Below, piece after piece: positions 57,112 through 64,000 of a stretch of DNA of 64,000 nt. A program made the position numbers and the translations under genes. Location of the stretch: assembly GCF_018998565.1 (NCBI RefSeq), contig NZ_JAHNZO010000030.1, forward strand, positions 36,349-100,348, in the 5' to 3' direction. The DNA comes from Paenibacillus oleatilyticus (GTDB taxonomy: Bacteria > Bacillota > Bacilli > Paenibacillales > NBRC-103111). A model generated the notes under the pieces. It was given only the letters and a program-made list of their open reading frames with translations, had not been told where the DNA came from and did no database searches. Positions within the stretch are counted from its first letter, which is position 1. Each line of letters starts with the position of its first letter.

Positions 57112-57687
57112 CTACTCTTGGGGAATTCCTTGGCCTGTTAACCGTTCCGGCGGGAACACTTGACGCACGGAGGCGATAATCAGGGTGGCTGCGGCAGCCT
57201 TGATCGCATCGCCGATCAGATACGGGTAACACCCGGCAACCATTGCTTTAGACAATGACATGCCCGTCACATAAGCGAGCCATGGCACTCCGCTTACATA
57301 CAGCAGCAGCGAGCCGAACAGCACGAGCACAAGAAACGAGGCAGCGTATCCCCATACCCCGCGAATACGTATCCGCGGCAGCAGCCAGCCGATCAGGAGC
57401 GCGGAGATTGGCCACATAAATACATAGCCTCCGGTCGGCCCGAGCAAAACGCCCAATCCTCCCGTGCCGTGCAACAGCGGAAAACCGATGGCCGTCAGCA
57501 CCACGATAAGCGCCATGCTAAAAAAGCCGTACCGCGAGCCGAGCAGCCCGCCTGCCAGCATAACGGCCAGCGTCTGCAGCGTGATAGGTACGGGCGTAAA
57601 GCCGAGTGGAATGCTGATAAATCCAAAAAGCACGACAAGCGCAGCGAATAGCGCACTAAAAACAGTACCTCGAAGCGTAAGCTTCAT
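57112..57687 (-). CDS. bioY: Biotin transporter substrate-binding component BioY
   Basis: The S-component of an energy-coupling-factor (ECF) biotin importer: a 191-residue membrane protein with six helices. Family marks: TLRGTVFSALFAALVVLFGFISIPLGFTPVPITLQTLAVMLAGGLLGSRYGFFSMALIVVLTAIG and FPLLHGTGGLGVLLGPTGGYVFMWPI (the biotin-binding GPTGGY motif). ATG 57687 has GGAGG eleven bases upstream; the longer reading to 57741 would run into the operator. It is divergent from the EcfA genes, with a BirA-type operator between, so all three probably form one biotin-regulated importer. Confidence 0.95.
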   Translation of the reverse strand: MKLTLRGTVFSALFAALVVLFGFISIPLGFTPVPITLQTLAVMLAGGLLGSRYGFFSMALIVVLTAIGFPLLHGTGGLGVLLGPTGGYVFMWPISALLIGWLLPRIRIRGVWGYAASFLVLVLFGSLLLYVSGVPWLAYVTGMSLSKAMVAGCYPYLIGDAIKAAAATLIIASVRQVFPPERLTGQGIPQE

Positions 57688-57729
57688 ATTGATGGATGCC
57701 TCCTTTTTTGGTATGGTTATGATGATAAA

Positions 57730-57765
57730 ATCGTCAACCAATAAACGAACTTATAGGTTAACAAT
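57730..57765. promoter_or_regulatory. BirA-type biotin operator
   Basis: ATTGTTAACC-N16-GGTTGACGAT on the minus strand, close to the B. subtilis BirA operator pattern (ATTGTTAACC...GGTTAACAAT). It lies where the bioY transcript should start and within the divergent ecf promoter region, so holo-BirA could repress both directions. Confidence 0.75.
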
Positions 57766-57770
57766 TGAGG

Positions 57771-57779
57771 ATTATAGCA
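57771..57779 (-). promoter_or_regulatory. Extended -10 promoter of bioY
   Basis: TGC-TATAAT on the minus strand, directly upstream of the BirA operator. Confidence 0.6.
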
Positions 57780-57812
57780 CACGGCTTTTAAAAACGAAAG
57801 GATTTTTTACCT

Positions 57813-58643
57813 ATGTCTTTTTCCTTCTTCATAGCCTTGCAGGAAGCATCTGTGAAGTACCCTACCGGCTCGGGCGCACATAAAGCTTTGTCCAACGTCA
57901 CACTGCTCATCGAGCCCGGGGAGTGGATAACCGTTGCAGGTCCGAACGGAAGCGGCAAAAGCACGCTGGCCGGCGTACTGCTTGGTACGTGCCGGCTTAC
58001 GTCGGGGCGGATGGTCCGAAAAGAGCGCATGGACATCCGCGGCGTGCTGCAGCATCCGGAGGCCCAGCATATCGGCGATACGCCGGCCGAAGAGCTCGCT
58101 TTCGCGTTGAACGACCGCCATTTAAGCAAGGAGGAGCTAAAGCTGTTTCAAAAGCAAGCGCTGCTTCGGGTGGGGCTCGAATTGTCACCCGACACGCCGC
58201 TGAACTCCTTGTCCGGAGGGCAAAAGCAGCTCGTCAACATCGCCACGGCACTCGCAACCGCTCCCGATGTGCTGGTGCTGGACGAGCCGACCGCCATGCT
58301 CGATCCGGCTGCAAGAGAATTAATGCTGCGGATTGTCCGGCAAGCTCATCTTCAAGGAACGACCATCGTATGGATTACGCACCGGCTGGAAGAAGCTGTC
58401 CACGCAAGCCGCATTGTCGCTTTTCAGAAGGGCGAGATTGCGTTTGACGGAGCGCCGGAGACGTTCTTTTATGGAGACCCTGCTGCGGCTTCCGATTCGG
58501 AGACGCCATGCGAGCGAATTGGACTTGCCCCTCCCTTCGTCGTACAGACGGCGCTGTATTTAAAGAAAAAGGGACTTGGCCTGACGGCCCCTCCCTTAAG
58601 CTTCGATGATTTGGCGAAGGCGGTGAGCCGCTTATGCCTCTGA
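57813..58643 (+). CDS. ECF transporter ATPase (EcfA1-like)
   Basis: One of two ATPases that power ECF vitamin importers. The 276-residue protein has Walker A GPNGSGKST, the ECF Q-loop text LQHPEAQHIGDTPAEELAF, signature LSGGQKQLVNIATAL and Walker B VLVLDEPTAMLD, with WITHRLEE as the H-loop. Start ATG 57813 follows AAAGGA. It overlaps the next gene by 10 bp and is divergent from bioY, so it is likely a biotin-dedicated (group I) module rather than a shared housekeeping one. Confidence 0.92.
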   Translation: MSFSFFIALQEASVKYPTGSGAHKALSNVTLLIEPGEWITVAGPNGSGKSTLAGVLLGTCRLTSGRMVRKERMDIRGVLQHPEAQHIGDTPAEELAFALNDRHLSKEELKLFQKQALLRVGLELSPDTPLNSLSGGQKQLVNIATALATAPDVLVLDEPTAMLDPAARELMLRIVRQAHLQGTTIVWITHRLEEAVHASRIVAFQKGEIAFDGAPETFFYGDPAAASDSETPCERIGLAPPFVVQTALYLKKKGLGLTAPPLSFDDLAKAVSRLCL

Positions 58644-60391
58644 CGCTGCACAACGTAAGCGCAGCAGCTCCGGACGATCCGAACCGCCGCTTGTTAAGCG
58701 ATGTCAATCTTACATTCGAAGACGGAGCCGTCACGCTGCTCGTCGGACATACCGGCTCCGGCAAGTCCACGCTGCTTCATCTGCTGGCAGGCATGCGGCC
58801 GCCTTCGTCTGGCGACATTCGTTTGGACGACGAGCCGTTATGGCGTCGCAAGCGGGTCACCCAGCCGCTTCTTCTTCGGCTCGGCTTGACGTTCCAGTTT
58901 CCGGAGCAGCAATTGTTCGCGCGAAGCCTTCGGCAGGAGTTCGGCTATTCGCTGCGTCCGTATGGGCTGACGGCGCTGGAAAAAGAACGACGCATTCAAT
59001 CCGCTTGCGAAGACCTTGGCCTCGACGCCGCGTTCGATCCGGATCGTTCTCCGTTCGCGCTAAGTGGGGGCCAGCGGCGCAGGCTTGCTTTAGCTACGAC
59101 ATTCGCTACCTCGCCGGATTGGCTTCTGATGGATGAACCTACCGCGGGTCTTGAATCGGCGGCAGCCAAAGAGCTGCTCCGGTACGTACAAGCCCGTAGA
59201 ACGGCCAAAGGCGGCATGATTATCGCCACCCATGATCTGGACTTATTCCTTCCGCTGGCGGACCGCGTGATCGTGCTCGATCGCGGTACGATTGCAGCCG
59301 ATGGGACACCGGCCGCTCTATGCGCCAATCCCGAACCGTTCGTGCAAGCGGGAGTCGGGCTCCCCAGCTGCGTTCTGCTTTCGCACGCGCTGGCAAGGAA
59401 CGGCATTGCCGTGATGGACGAAGGCAAGCTCTCGCCCGAGGAGTTGGCCGATGCGATAGCAGAGCGGCTGAAGGAACGACGCAAAGTTGCGGTAAAATCT
59501 GCACCGCCCGAAGAACATCCGGACGGCAAGCCGCAGATTAAATCCCAACCGGATGAATTTACACTGCTCACTTCGCTTCCGCCGCAGAGCCAAGCGGCCG
59601 GCCTGTCCCAGGAAAGCGAACATCCGCCTGCCGCCGTTAAATCGCTCTGGTATCGGCTCGATCCGCGCACCAAATGGCTGCTGTATCTTTTCATTGTCAT
59701 GGGCACGATGCTGCAAAGCAACTGGCTCGGACTTGCCTGCGCCGCATTGCCGATTGCCGCCGCCTATATCGGACTGTCCCGTTCCGCACTGCTCGGCGCG
59801 GCCAAACTCCTAAAACCGTTAGTATGGTTCATGCTGATCTCCGTCGGCTTGGCCGGGTTGGAGTGGACGGCAAGCAGCAGCTTTCCCTTCGTCGGGTTTT
59901 CCCTGGAGCATGCGCTTGCTACTGGCTTGAATGTATTCCGCCTGTTTCTGATCACGCTCGCAAGCTACTGGTTTGCGGCCGCAACGCCTTACGGACGTAT
60001 GGTGCAGGGCCTTGCCTGGGGGCTTGGATATGCGAAGCGGTTGAGGTTTCGAACGGATTCGTTTGCTTTGGCGGTATCGCTCATGTTCAAATTTATCCCG
60101 ATGATCGTGCGCGAATGGCAGCGGTTCTCGGATATCGTCCGGGCAAGAGGCAAAGCGGCCATCCGGCCGGGAGCCGTACGGGGACGCGATATGCCGGCGC
60201 TGGTCGTCCCGCTCCTGCTGGCGCTGTTCCACCGGGCGGAGGAAATGACCTCCGCCTTGGAAATGAAAAAAATCGGCCGCCGAACCGAACTCTTGGGCCA
60301 AACCGAGTCTCTTCGCCTGGCCCGCGCCGATGGAATCGCCATCGTCTCAGGCCTCCTTCTTCTTGCCGGCCTTGCCGCCTTGCGTGGCTGA
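58634..60391 (+). CDS. Fused ECF ATPase-transmembrane protein (EcfA2-EcfT)
   Basis: A 585-residue fusion of the second ATPase and the T-component. Residues 1-265 are ABC ATPase: GHTGSGKST (Walker A), LGLTFQFPEQQLFARSLRQEF (Q-loop), LSGGQRRRLALAT, WLLMDEPTAG (Walker B) and IATHDLD. A linker rich in Glu/Pro/Ser (about 275-345) leads to a five-helix EcfT domain (350-585: RLDPRTKWLLYLFIVMGTML). The two coupling motifs are IVRARGKA, which is canonical, and SALEMKKIGRR, where the usual Ala-Arg-Gly is changed. EcfT and EcfA are normally separate genes. Start ATG 58634 overlaps the upstream gene. Confidence 0.92.
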   Translation: MPLTLHNVSAAAPDDPNRRLLSDVNLTFEDGAVTLLVGHTGSGKSTLLHLLAGMRPPSSGDIRLDDEPLWRRKRVTQPLLLRLGLTFQFPEQQLFARSLRQEFGYSLRPYGLTALEKERRIQSACEDLGLDAAFDPDRSPFALSGGQRRRLALATTFATSPDWLLMDEPTAGLESAAAKELLRYVQARRTAKGGMIIATHDLDLFLPLADRVIVLDRGTIAADGTPAALCANPEPFVQAGVGLPSCVLLSHALARNGIAVMDEGKLSPEELADAIAERLKERRKVAVKSAPPEEHPDGKPQIKSQPDEFTLLTSLPPQSQAAGLSQESEHPPAAVKSLWYRLDPRTKWLLYLFIVMGTMLQSNWLGLACAALPIAAAYIGLSRSALLGAAKLLKPLVWFMLISVGLAGLEWTASSSFPFVGFSLEHALATGLNVFRLFLITLASYWFAAATPYGRMVQGLAWGLGYAKRLRFRTDSFALAVSLMFKFIPMIVREWQRFSDIVRARGKAAIRPGAVRGRDMPALVVPLLLALFHRAEEMTSALEMKKIGRRTELLGQTESLRLARADGIAIVSGLLLLAGLAALRG

Positions 60392-60399
60392 CTTATCCA

Positions 60400-60455
60400 A
60401 AATCCCCCTTCGTCGCACGTGAAGCTGGCAGCTTAATGTGTGAGGAGGGGGATTT
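60400..60455. terminator. Bidirectional terminator
   Basis: AAATCCCCCT / AGGGGGATTT arms around a partially paired interior, between convergent ecf and endonuclease/exonuclease genes; the right arm overlaps the end of the latter. Confidence 0.75.
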
Positions 60456-61335
60456 CGTTTTCGTTTAATGAGGCGGATACGGGCCTGTGATCGGAAGCGC
60501 GGCTGTTTCTAACAAGCGCGGGCCGATCCGCCGGCAAATTGGAAAAAATGTGGTCGATCCTGCCTCCATGGGCCACCGTCGGCAAGGAGGAAGGCTTCGG
60601 CCTGATTTCGTTGAGTCCAAGTCCGCGGACGGTCTCCTGAAGCTCGGGGCTGGAAGACGGGCTGTTAAAGTCACCGAGTAAAATCAGAGGCGTCTGCCCG
60701 TTCTGCAGCGCAGCAAGCAGCTGCGGCCATTCGCGCGTGCGCCCTTCGGCTTCGACGCTGAGATGCGTGGTCGCAACCGTCACGGTGCGGTCCGGCAAGC
60801 GCAGCTCGGCCGTCAGCAGCAGCCGCGGCTCACGTCCACCGGTAAGCCGGTGAATCTGCGGCGCTTCAAGCGGATAGCGGCTCAGCAGAGCGACGCCGTA
60901 CTGCGATACGCCACGGCGGATCGCCGGAGCATAAATCCAATGCATGCCCATGGCTTGGGCAAAATAGCGGGCTTGATCCTGCATACCGCTGCGCCACTGC
61001 AGCCGGTCCACTTCCTGCAGCGCAATGACGTCCGCATTGGCGGCTTTTAGATCCCGCAGTACCGCTTGCGGGCTGACGCGGCCGTCCATTCCTTCGGCGT
61101 GGCGAATATTGTATGTCATCACTTGAAGCGGCCGCTCTTTGCCCGAATCGGGTCCCGTAGACGAGACGACCGGTACCGGGCGGGGCTTTGCACCGGAAGG
61201 CATCGGCTCCAAGAAGCCGGTATTCGAAACGAAGAACGCCATCAGCAGAAGGGCGCTCCATACGAAAAGCCAGATGAGGCGAGACACTGCGCCACGTCGC
61301 GGGCGAGCGTCTTTTTGTATAGACACCGGAAGCAC
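60433..61335 (-). CDS. Membrane-anchored endonuclease/exonuclease/phosphatase family protein
   Basis: A 300-residue protein with a basic N-terminus, one membrane helix (residues 18-38, LIWLFVWSALLLMAFFV) and an outside DNase I-like phosphohydrolase domain. Active-site motifs: LQVMTYNIRHAEGMDG, ADVIALQEVDR (metal Glu), THLSVEAEGR, LILLGDFNSPSSSPEL (Asp/Asn), GRIDHIFSNL and SDHRPVSASL (catalytic His). The family includes nucleases, sphingomyelinases and inositol phosphatases; the substrate is not clear. It starts at GTG 61335 with GAGGAGG eight bases upstream. No operon partner. Confidence 0.88.
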   Translation of the reverse strand: MLPVSIQKDARPRRGAVSRLIWLFVWSALLLMAFFVSNTGFLEPMPSGAKPRPVPVVSSTGPDSGKERPLQVMTYNIRHAEGMDGRVSPQAVLRDLKAANADVIALQEVDRLQWRSGMQDQARYFAQAMGMHWIYAPAIRRGVSQYGVALLSRYPLEAPQIHRLTGGREPRLLLTAELRLPDRTVTVATTHLSVEAEGRTREWPQLLAALQNGQTPLILLGDFNSPSSSPELQETVRGLGLNEIRPKPSSLPTVAHGGRIDHIFSNLPADRPALVRNSRASDHRPVSASLNENEIPLLTH

Positions 61336-61526
61336 AATGATCGCCTCCTCTCACTCTCTTTGAACTACAATTCGGAAGCATGCGTATAAAAGCATAAGAC
61401 TAGCGGGGTGCTTTTGTATACCAGGGAACGGATGGAAATCAAATCGAAATTGGCGGGCAAATATGCTAAACTGAGGGAGATTGTCGCCTTTTTTCAGGAC
61501 TTTGATTTCAGGAGGCTTTATTCATT

Positions 61527-63500
61527 ATGCTGCTTCAAGTTTCGAACATCATCAAAAGCTACGGCGTCAGCACCGTACTTTCCAATATATCGCTTCAAAT
61601 CGAAGCGCGGGAGCGCATCGGACTCGTCGGTGTGAACGGCGCAGGCAAATCGACGCTGCTTCAAATCATCGCGGGCGAGCTGTCCTACGATTCGGGGAGC
61701 ATTTTTAAGGCAAAAGAGACGAAAATCGGCTATTTAAAACAAAACAGCGGATTAGCGTCGGACCGCTCCATCTGGAATGAGCTGATGAGCGTATTCGACC
61801 GTTTGCTGGAAATGGAAGAGGAGCTGCGGCGGCTGGAAGCGCGCATGTCCGATCCGGACGTGCTGGCCGACGAGAAAAAAACGGAGGAAACGATGCGCCG
61901 CTATGCCGAGCTGTCGGATGCGTTCCGCGAGCGCGGCGGCTACGAGATCGAGGCGAGAATTCGCGGAATCTTGAGCGGGATGGGCTTCGGGCACATGGAC
62001 CCGGCTACCCCGGTGCAAACGTTGAGCGGAGGACAGAAAACGCGGCTCGCGCTGGCCAAAATGCTGCTCGAAGCGCCGGACCTACTGCTGTTGGACGAGC
62101 CGACGAACCATTTGGACATTCCGACGCTGACGTGGCTGGAGCAGTACTTGCGCTCCTATCCCGGAGCCATCCTGGTCGTCTCGCACGACCGTTATTTTCT
62201 CGATTCGCTCGTTGGCGCCATCTATGAGATCGAACGAACTTCGTCGCGCCGGTACACCGGAAATTATTCGCGGTACATTGAGCTGAAAGCAGCGGATTAC
62301 GAAGTGCAGCTCAAGCAGTACGAAAAACAGCAGGAAGAAATTTCGAAAATGGAAGACTTCATCCAACGCAACTTGGTCCGCGCTTCCACGACCAAACGGG
62401 CACAAAGCCGCCGCAAAGCATTGGATAAAATGGAACGGCTCGACAAGCCGCTCGGCGAGCTGAAGCGGGCCAGCTTCTCGTTCGAGGTCGAGGCGCCTAC
62501 GGGCCGGGAAGTGCTCGACGTGCGGGGGCTGACCGTATCCTACGATCGGCAGCAACCGCTGGCGCAAGGCATTACGTTCCAATTGCGCCGCGGCGACACG
62601 GCCGCCTTGATCGGTCCGAACGGAATCGGCAAATCGACCCTGCTGAAAACACTGATCGGGCAGCATACGCAGGACCGCGGGGCTTTCGATTGGGGAACGA
62701 ATGTCAAAATCGGCTACTACGATCAGGAGCAAACGGGTCTGAATCCGAACCAAACCGTACTGGAAGAAGTATGGAACGCCTTCCCTCATCTGGAGGAAGC
62801 GCGCATCCGCACGGTGCTCGGCAACTTTTTGTTCAGCGGCGAGGATGTGTTCAAGAAAGTCGGCTCGCTCAGCGGCGGCGAGAAGGCCAGGGTCGCGCTT
62901 GCGAAGCTGATGCTGCAAAAGGCGAACGTGCTCATTCTTGACGAGCCTACGAACCATTTGGATTTGTACAGCAAGGAAGTGCTCGAATCGGCCCTGATAG
63001 AGTACGAAGGTACCCTGCTTTTCATTTCCCACGACCGTTATTTCTTGAACAAAATGGCCGAGAACATGCTGGAAATGGACAAGGACGGAGTCACCGTCTA
63101 CCTGGGCAATTACGACGATTATGTAGAAAAGAAGCAGGAGCTGGCCGAGATGGAACAGCAGCGGCTGGCGGAAGCGGCAAGCCGCGGAGGCGCAGAAGCC
63201 GCCAAAGGCCGCGGACATGCGGAAAGCAGCACAGCGAAAACGGCTGAACCGGGAGCCGGCAGCGATTATGAGGCCGGGAAGCAAGCGAAGCGCGAAGAGC
63301 GCACCCGCCAGCGCAAGCTGGAGCAATTGGAGCAGCAGATTGCGCAGCTGGAGGAGGCCATCGGCGGCTTGGAAGCCGAGCTGACCGACCCGGACGTGTA
63401 TAACAACTACATGCTCGTGCAGGAGAAGAACGCAGCGTTGGAAGCGAAGCGCGAACAGCTTGCGGAATGCTATGAGCAGTGGGAGCAGCTTGCGGAATAG
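61527..63500 (+). CDS. ABC-F family ATPase (YdiF-like)
   Basis: A 657-residue soluble protein with two ABC ATPase domains in tandem and no membrane region, acting on the ribosome. Domain 1: Walker A GVNGAGKST, LSGGQKTRLALAK, LLLDEPTNHLD. The linker (about 235-325) contains QQEEISKMEDFIQRN. Domain 2: GPNGIGKST, LSGGEKARVALAK, LILDEPTNHLD. A C-terminal coiled coil (about 560-657, RQRKLEQLEQQIAQLEEAIGGLEAELTDPDVY) ends the protein. Size, layout and the neighbours moaC-tat-groESL point to B. subtilis YdiF. AGGAGG lies eleven bases before ATG. A role in antibiotic resistance is not implied by this subgroup. Confidence 0.92.
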   Translation: MLLQVSNIIKSYGVSTVLSNISLQIEARERIGLVGVNGAGKSTLLQIIAGELSYDSGSIFKAKETKIGYLKQNSGLASDRSIWNELMSVFDRLLEMEEELRRLEARMSDPDVLADEKKTEETMRRYAELSDAFRERGGYEIEARIRGILSGMGFGHMDPATPVQTLSGGQKTRLALAKMLLEAPDLLLLDEPTNHLDIPTLTWLEQYLRSYPGAILVVSHDRYFLDSLVGAIYEIERTSSRRYTGNYSRYIELKAADYEVQLKQYEKQQEEISKMEDFIQRNLVRASTTKRAQSRRKALDKMERLDKPLGELKRASFSFEVEAPTGREVLDVRGLTVSYDRQQPLAQGITFQLRRGDTAALIGPNGIGKSTLLKTLIGQHTQDRGAFDWGTNVKIGYYDQEQTGLNPNQTVLEEVWNAFPHLEEARIRTVLGNFLFSGEDVFKKVGSLSGGEKARVALAKLMLQKANVLILDEPTNHLDLYSKEVLESALIEYEGTLLFISHDRYFLNKMAENMLEMDKDGVTVYLGNYDDYVEKKQELAEMEQQRLAEAASRGGAEAAKGRGHAESSTAKTAEPGAGSDYEAGKQAKREERTRQRKLEQLEQQIAQLEEAIGGLEAELTDPDVYNNYMLVQEKNAALEAKREQLAECYEQWEQLAE

Positions 63501-63510
63501 GATGATTTTG

Positions 63511-63542
63511 GAGGGCGCCTGTCGTTAAGATCAGGCGCCCTC
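63511..63542. terminator. Bidirectional terminator
   Basis: GAGGGCGCCTG / CAGGCGCCCTC perfect stem between the ABC-F gene and the convergent edge gene; the right arm includes the last codons of the latter. Confidence 0.85.
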
Positions 63543-64000
63543 TAATTTTAAAAGCAGCAGCGGTACGCTGCTGTAGACGATCATCGCCGCGGCGGCGACA
63601 ATGCCGGAATCGTTCAAGGCGAACGCGGCCAGCGCGCCGATGACGTTGGCATAGCACCCGTGCATCAGGTACGGGTAGCGCTGCTCCCACAGGCGCAGCC
63701 GCCCCGAGGGCCGGAGTACCAGCACGGCCATCACGGCCAAGGCCGTGAGCAGCACTTTGCTCCAAGCGGAGACGCGGAGCAGGTGAACGTTCATCGCCAG
63801 CTTGCGGGCGATGATCGCGCCGATCACGTCGTAGCGCCCGTGGCGCAGGTCATCGAAGGCACGGCCGATATGGCTGCTTGGGGCGGCCAGGGCGGAGCCG
63901 GCTGCGGGCGGCACAGCAGCGGCGGGCGCGTTCGCGGCTGCGGCGGCGCTTGGCTCCCCGGCCGGGCCGGGGAGCCAAGCGGCGTTCAGCAGCCAGAGGC
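63531..64000 (-). CDS. C-terminal part of a polytopic membrane protein (cut by window edge)
   Basis: An open reading frame entering from beyond the window end with no stop; at least 155 residues are seen. An Ala/Pro-rich linker (ANAPAAAVPPAAGSALAAP) precedes a short cytosolic stretch (HIGRAFDDLRHGRYDVIGAIIARKLAMNVHLL) and three membrane helices, the last with ALNDSGIVAAAAMIVYSSVPLLLLKLEGA. The NDSG...AAA ending is conserved-looking, but I cannot name the family. The apparent GTG start at 63914 lies within the linker and is not a true start. Confidence 0.6.
   Translation of the reverse strand, partial: LWLLNAAWLPGPAGEPSAAAAANAPAAAVPPAAGSALAAPSSHIGRAFDDLRHGRYDVIGAIIARKLAMNVHLLRVSAWSKVLLTALAVMAVLVLRPSGRLRLWEQRYPYLMHGCYANVIGALAAFALNDSGIVAAAAMIVYSSVPLLLLKLEGA

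Noticed and set aside
62082..63326. Minus-strand frame opposite the ABC-F gene
   Set aside because: Mirror of Walker-motif and coiled-coil codons; no start signal or recognisable fold.

Overview
The window looks like chromosome from a spore-forming, Gram-positive member of the Paenibacillaceae. Supporting evidence: CmpA (a spore cortex regulator), EndoA/EndoAI, CsbD, a CIRCE-controlled groESL operon, S-layer homology (SLH) proteins, strong purine-rich ribosome binding sites and low-GC-Firmicute promoter types. Gene order recalls Bacillus subtilis in three stretches: alr-ydcC with ndoAI-ndoA; tex-cmpA-sprT followed by Asn-Ser-Glu-Leu-Leu tRNA genes; and ydiF-moaC-tatA-tatC-groES-groEL. The flanks are clearly GC-rich, while about 25.4-46.2 kb is strikingly AT-rich.

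Region 1 (0.3-13.7 kb) is a mixed housekeeping stretch: a membrane diguanylate cyclase, VOC protein, nfo-purU, a YneK-like protein, an SLH protein, a glycerophosphodiesterase, a YhgE/Pip protein, a YjfB-like small protein, a small membrane zinc-ribbon protein, and a three-gene unit of an extracellular cupredoxin protein, an ECF sigma factor and an RskA-type anti-sigma factor. Region 2 (13.8-18.1 kb) is a dispersed tRNA cluster (Leu, Leu, Glu, Ser, Asn) with stress genes (Mn catalase, a PNPOx-like protein, csbD) and corA between the tRNA genes. It carries unusual tRNA-3'-end-derived repeats and a foldback element also found at 1.5 kb. Region 3 (18.1-25.3 kb) holds sprT, cmpA, tex, endoA/endoAI, alr and a YdcC-like lipoprotein.

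Region 4 (25.4-50.6 kb) is a surface-glycan island that reads as an S-layer or cell-surface glycosylation locus. It has an initiating polyprenyl-phosphate sugar transferase, an O-acyltransferase, glycosyltransferases, and a methyltransferase with a repeat-built coiled coil (a possible chain-length ruler). Export is by a Wzm/Wzt transporter whose Wzt has a C-terminal carbohydrate-binding-like domain. An O-antigen-ligase-family enzyme with a TPR tail sits directly before an S-layer protein gene. Embedded in it is a four-gene cassette (UbiA-type phosphoribosyltransferase, divergent PAP2, EamA/SMR-like flippase, GT-C-like enzyme) that looks like a lipid-linked pentose pathway. An acyltransferase pseudogene and two GC-shifted remnants mark past turnover.

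Region 5 (50.8-64 kb) returns to core genes: groES-groEL, tatA-tatC, a molybdenum-cofactor and folate gene run, bioY divergent from an EcfA / EcfA-EcfT fusion with a BirA-type operator between them, an endonuclease/exonuclease/phosphatase family protein, an ABC-F ATPase and the C-terminal part of a membrane protein cut by the window edge.

All function calls come from reading sequence and motifs by eye; no database search was run.
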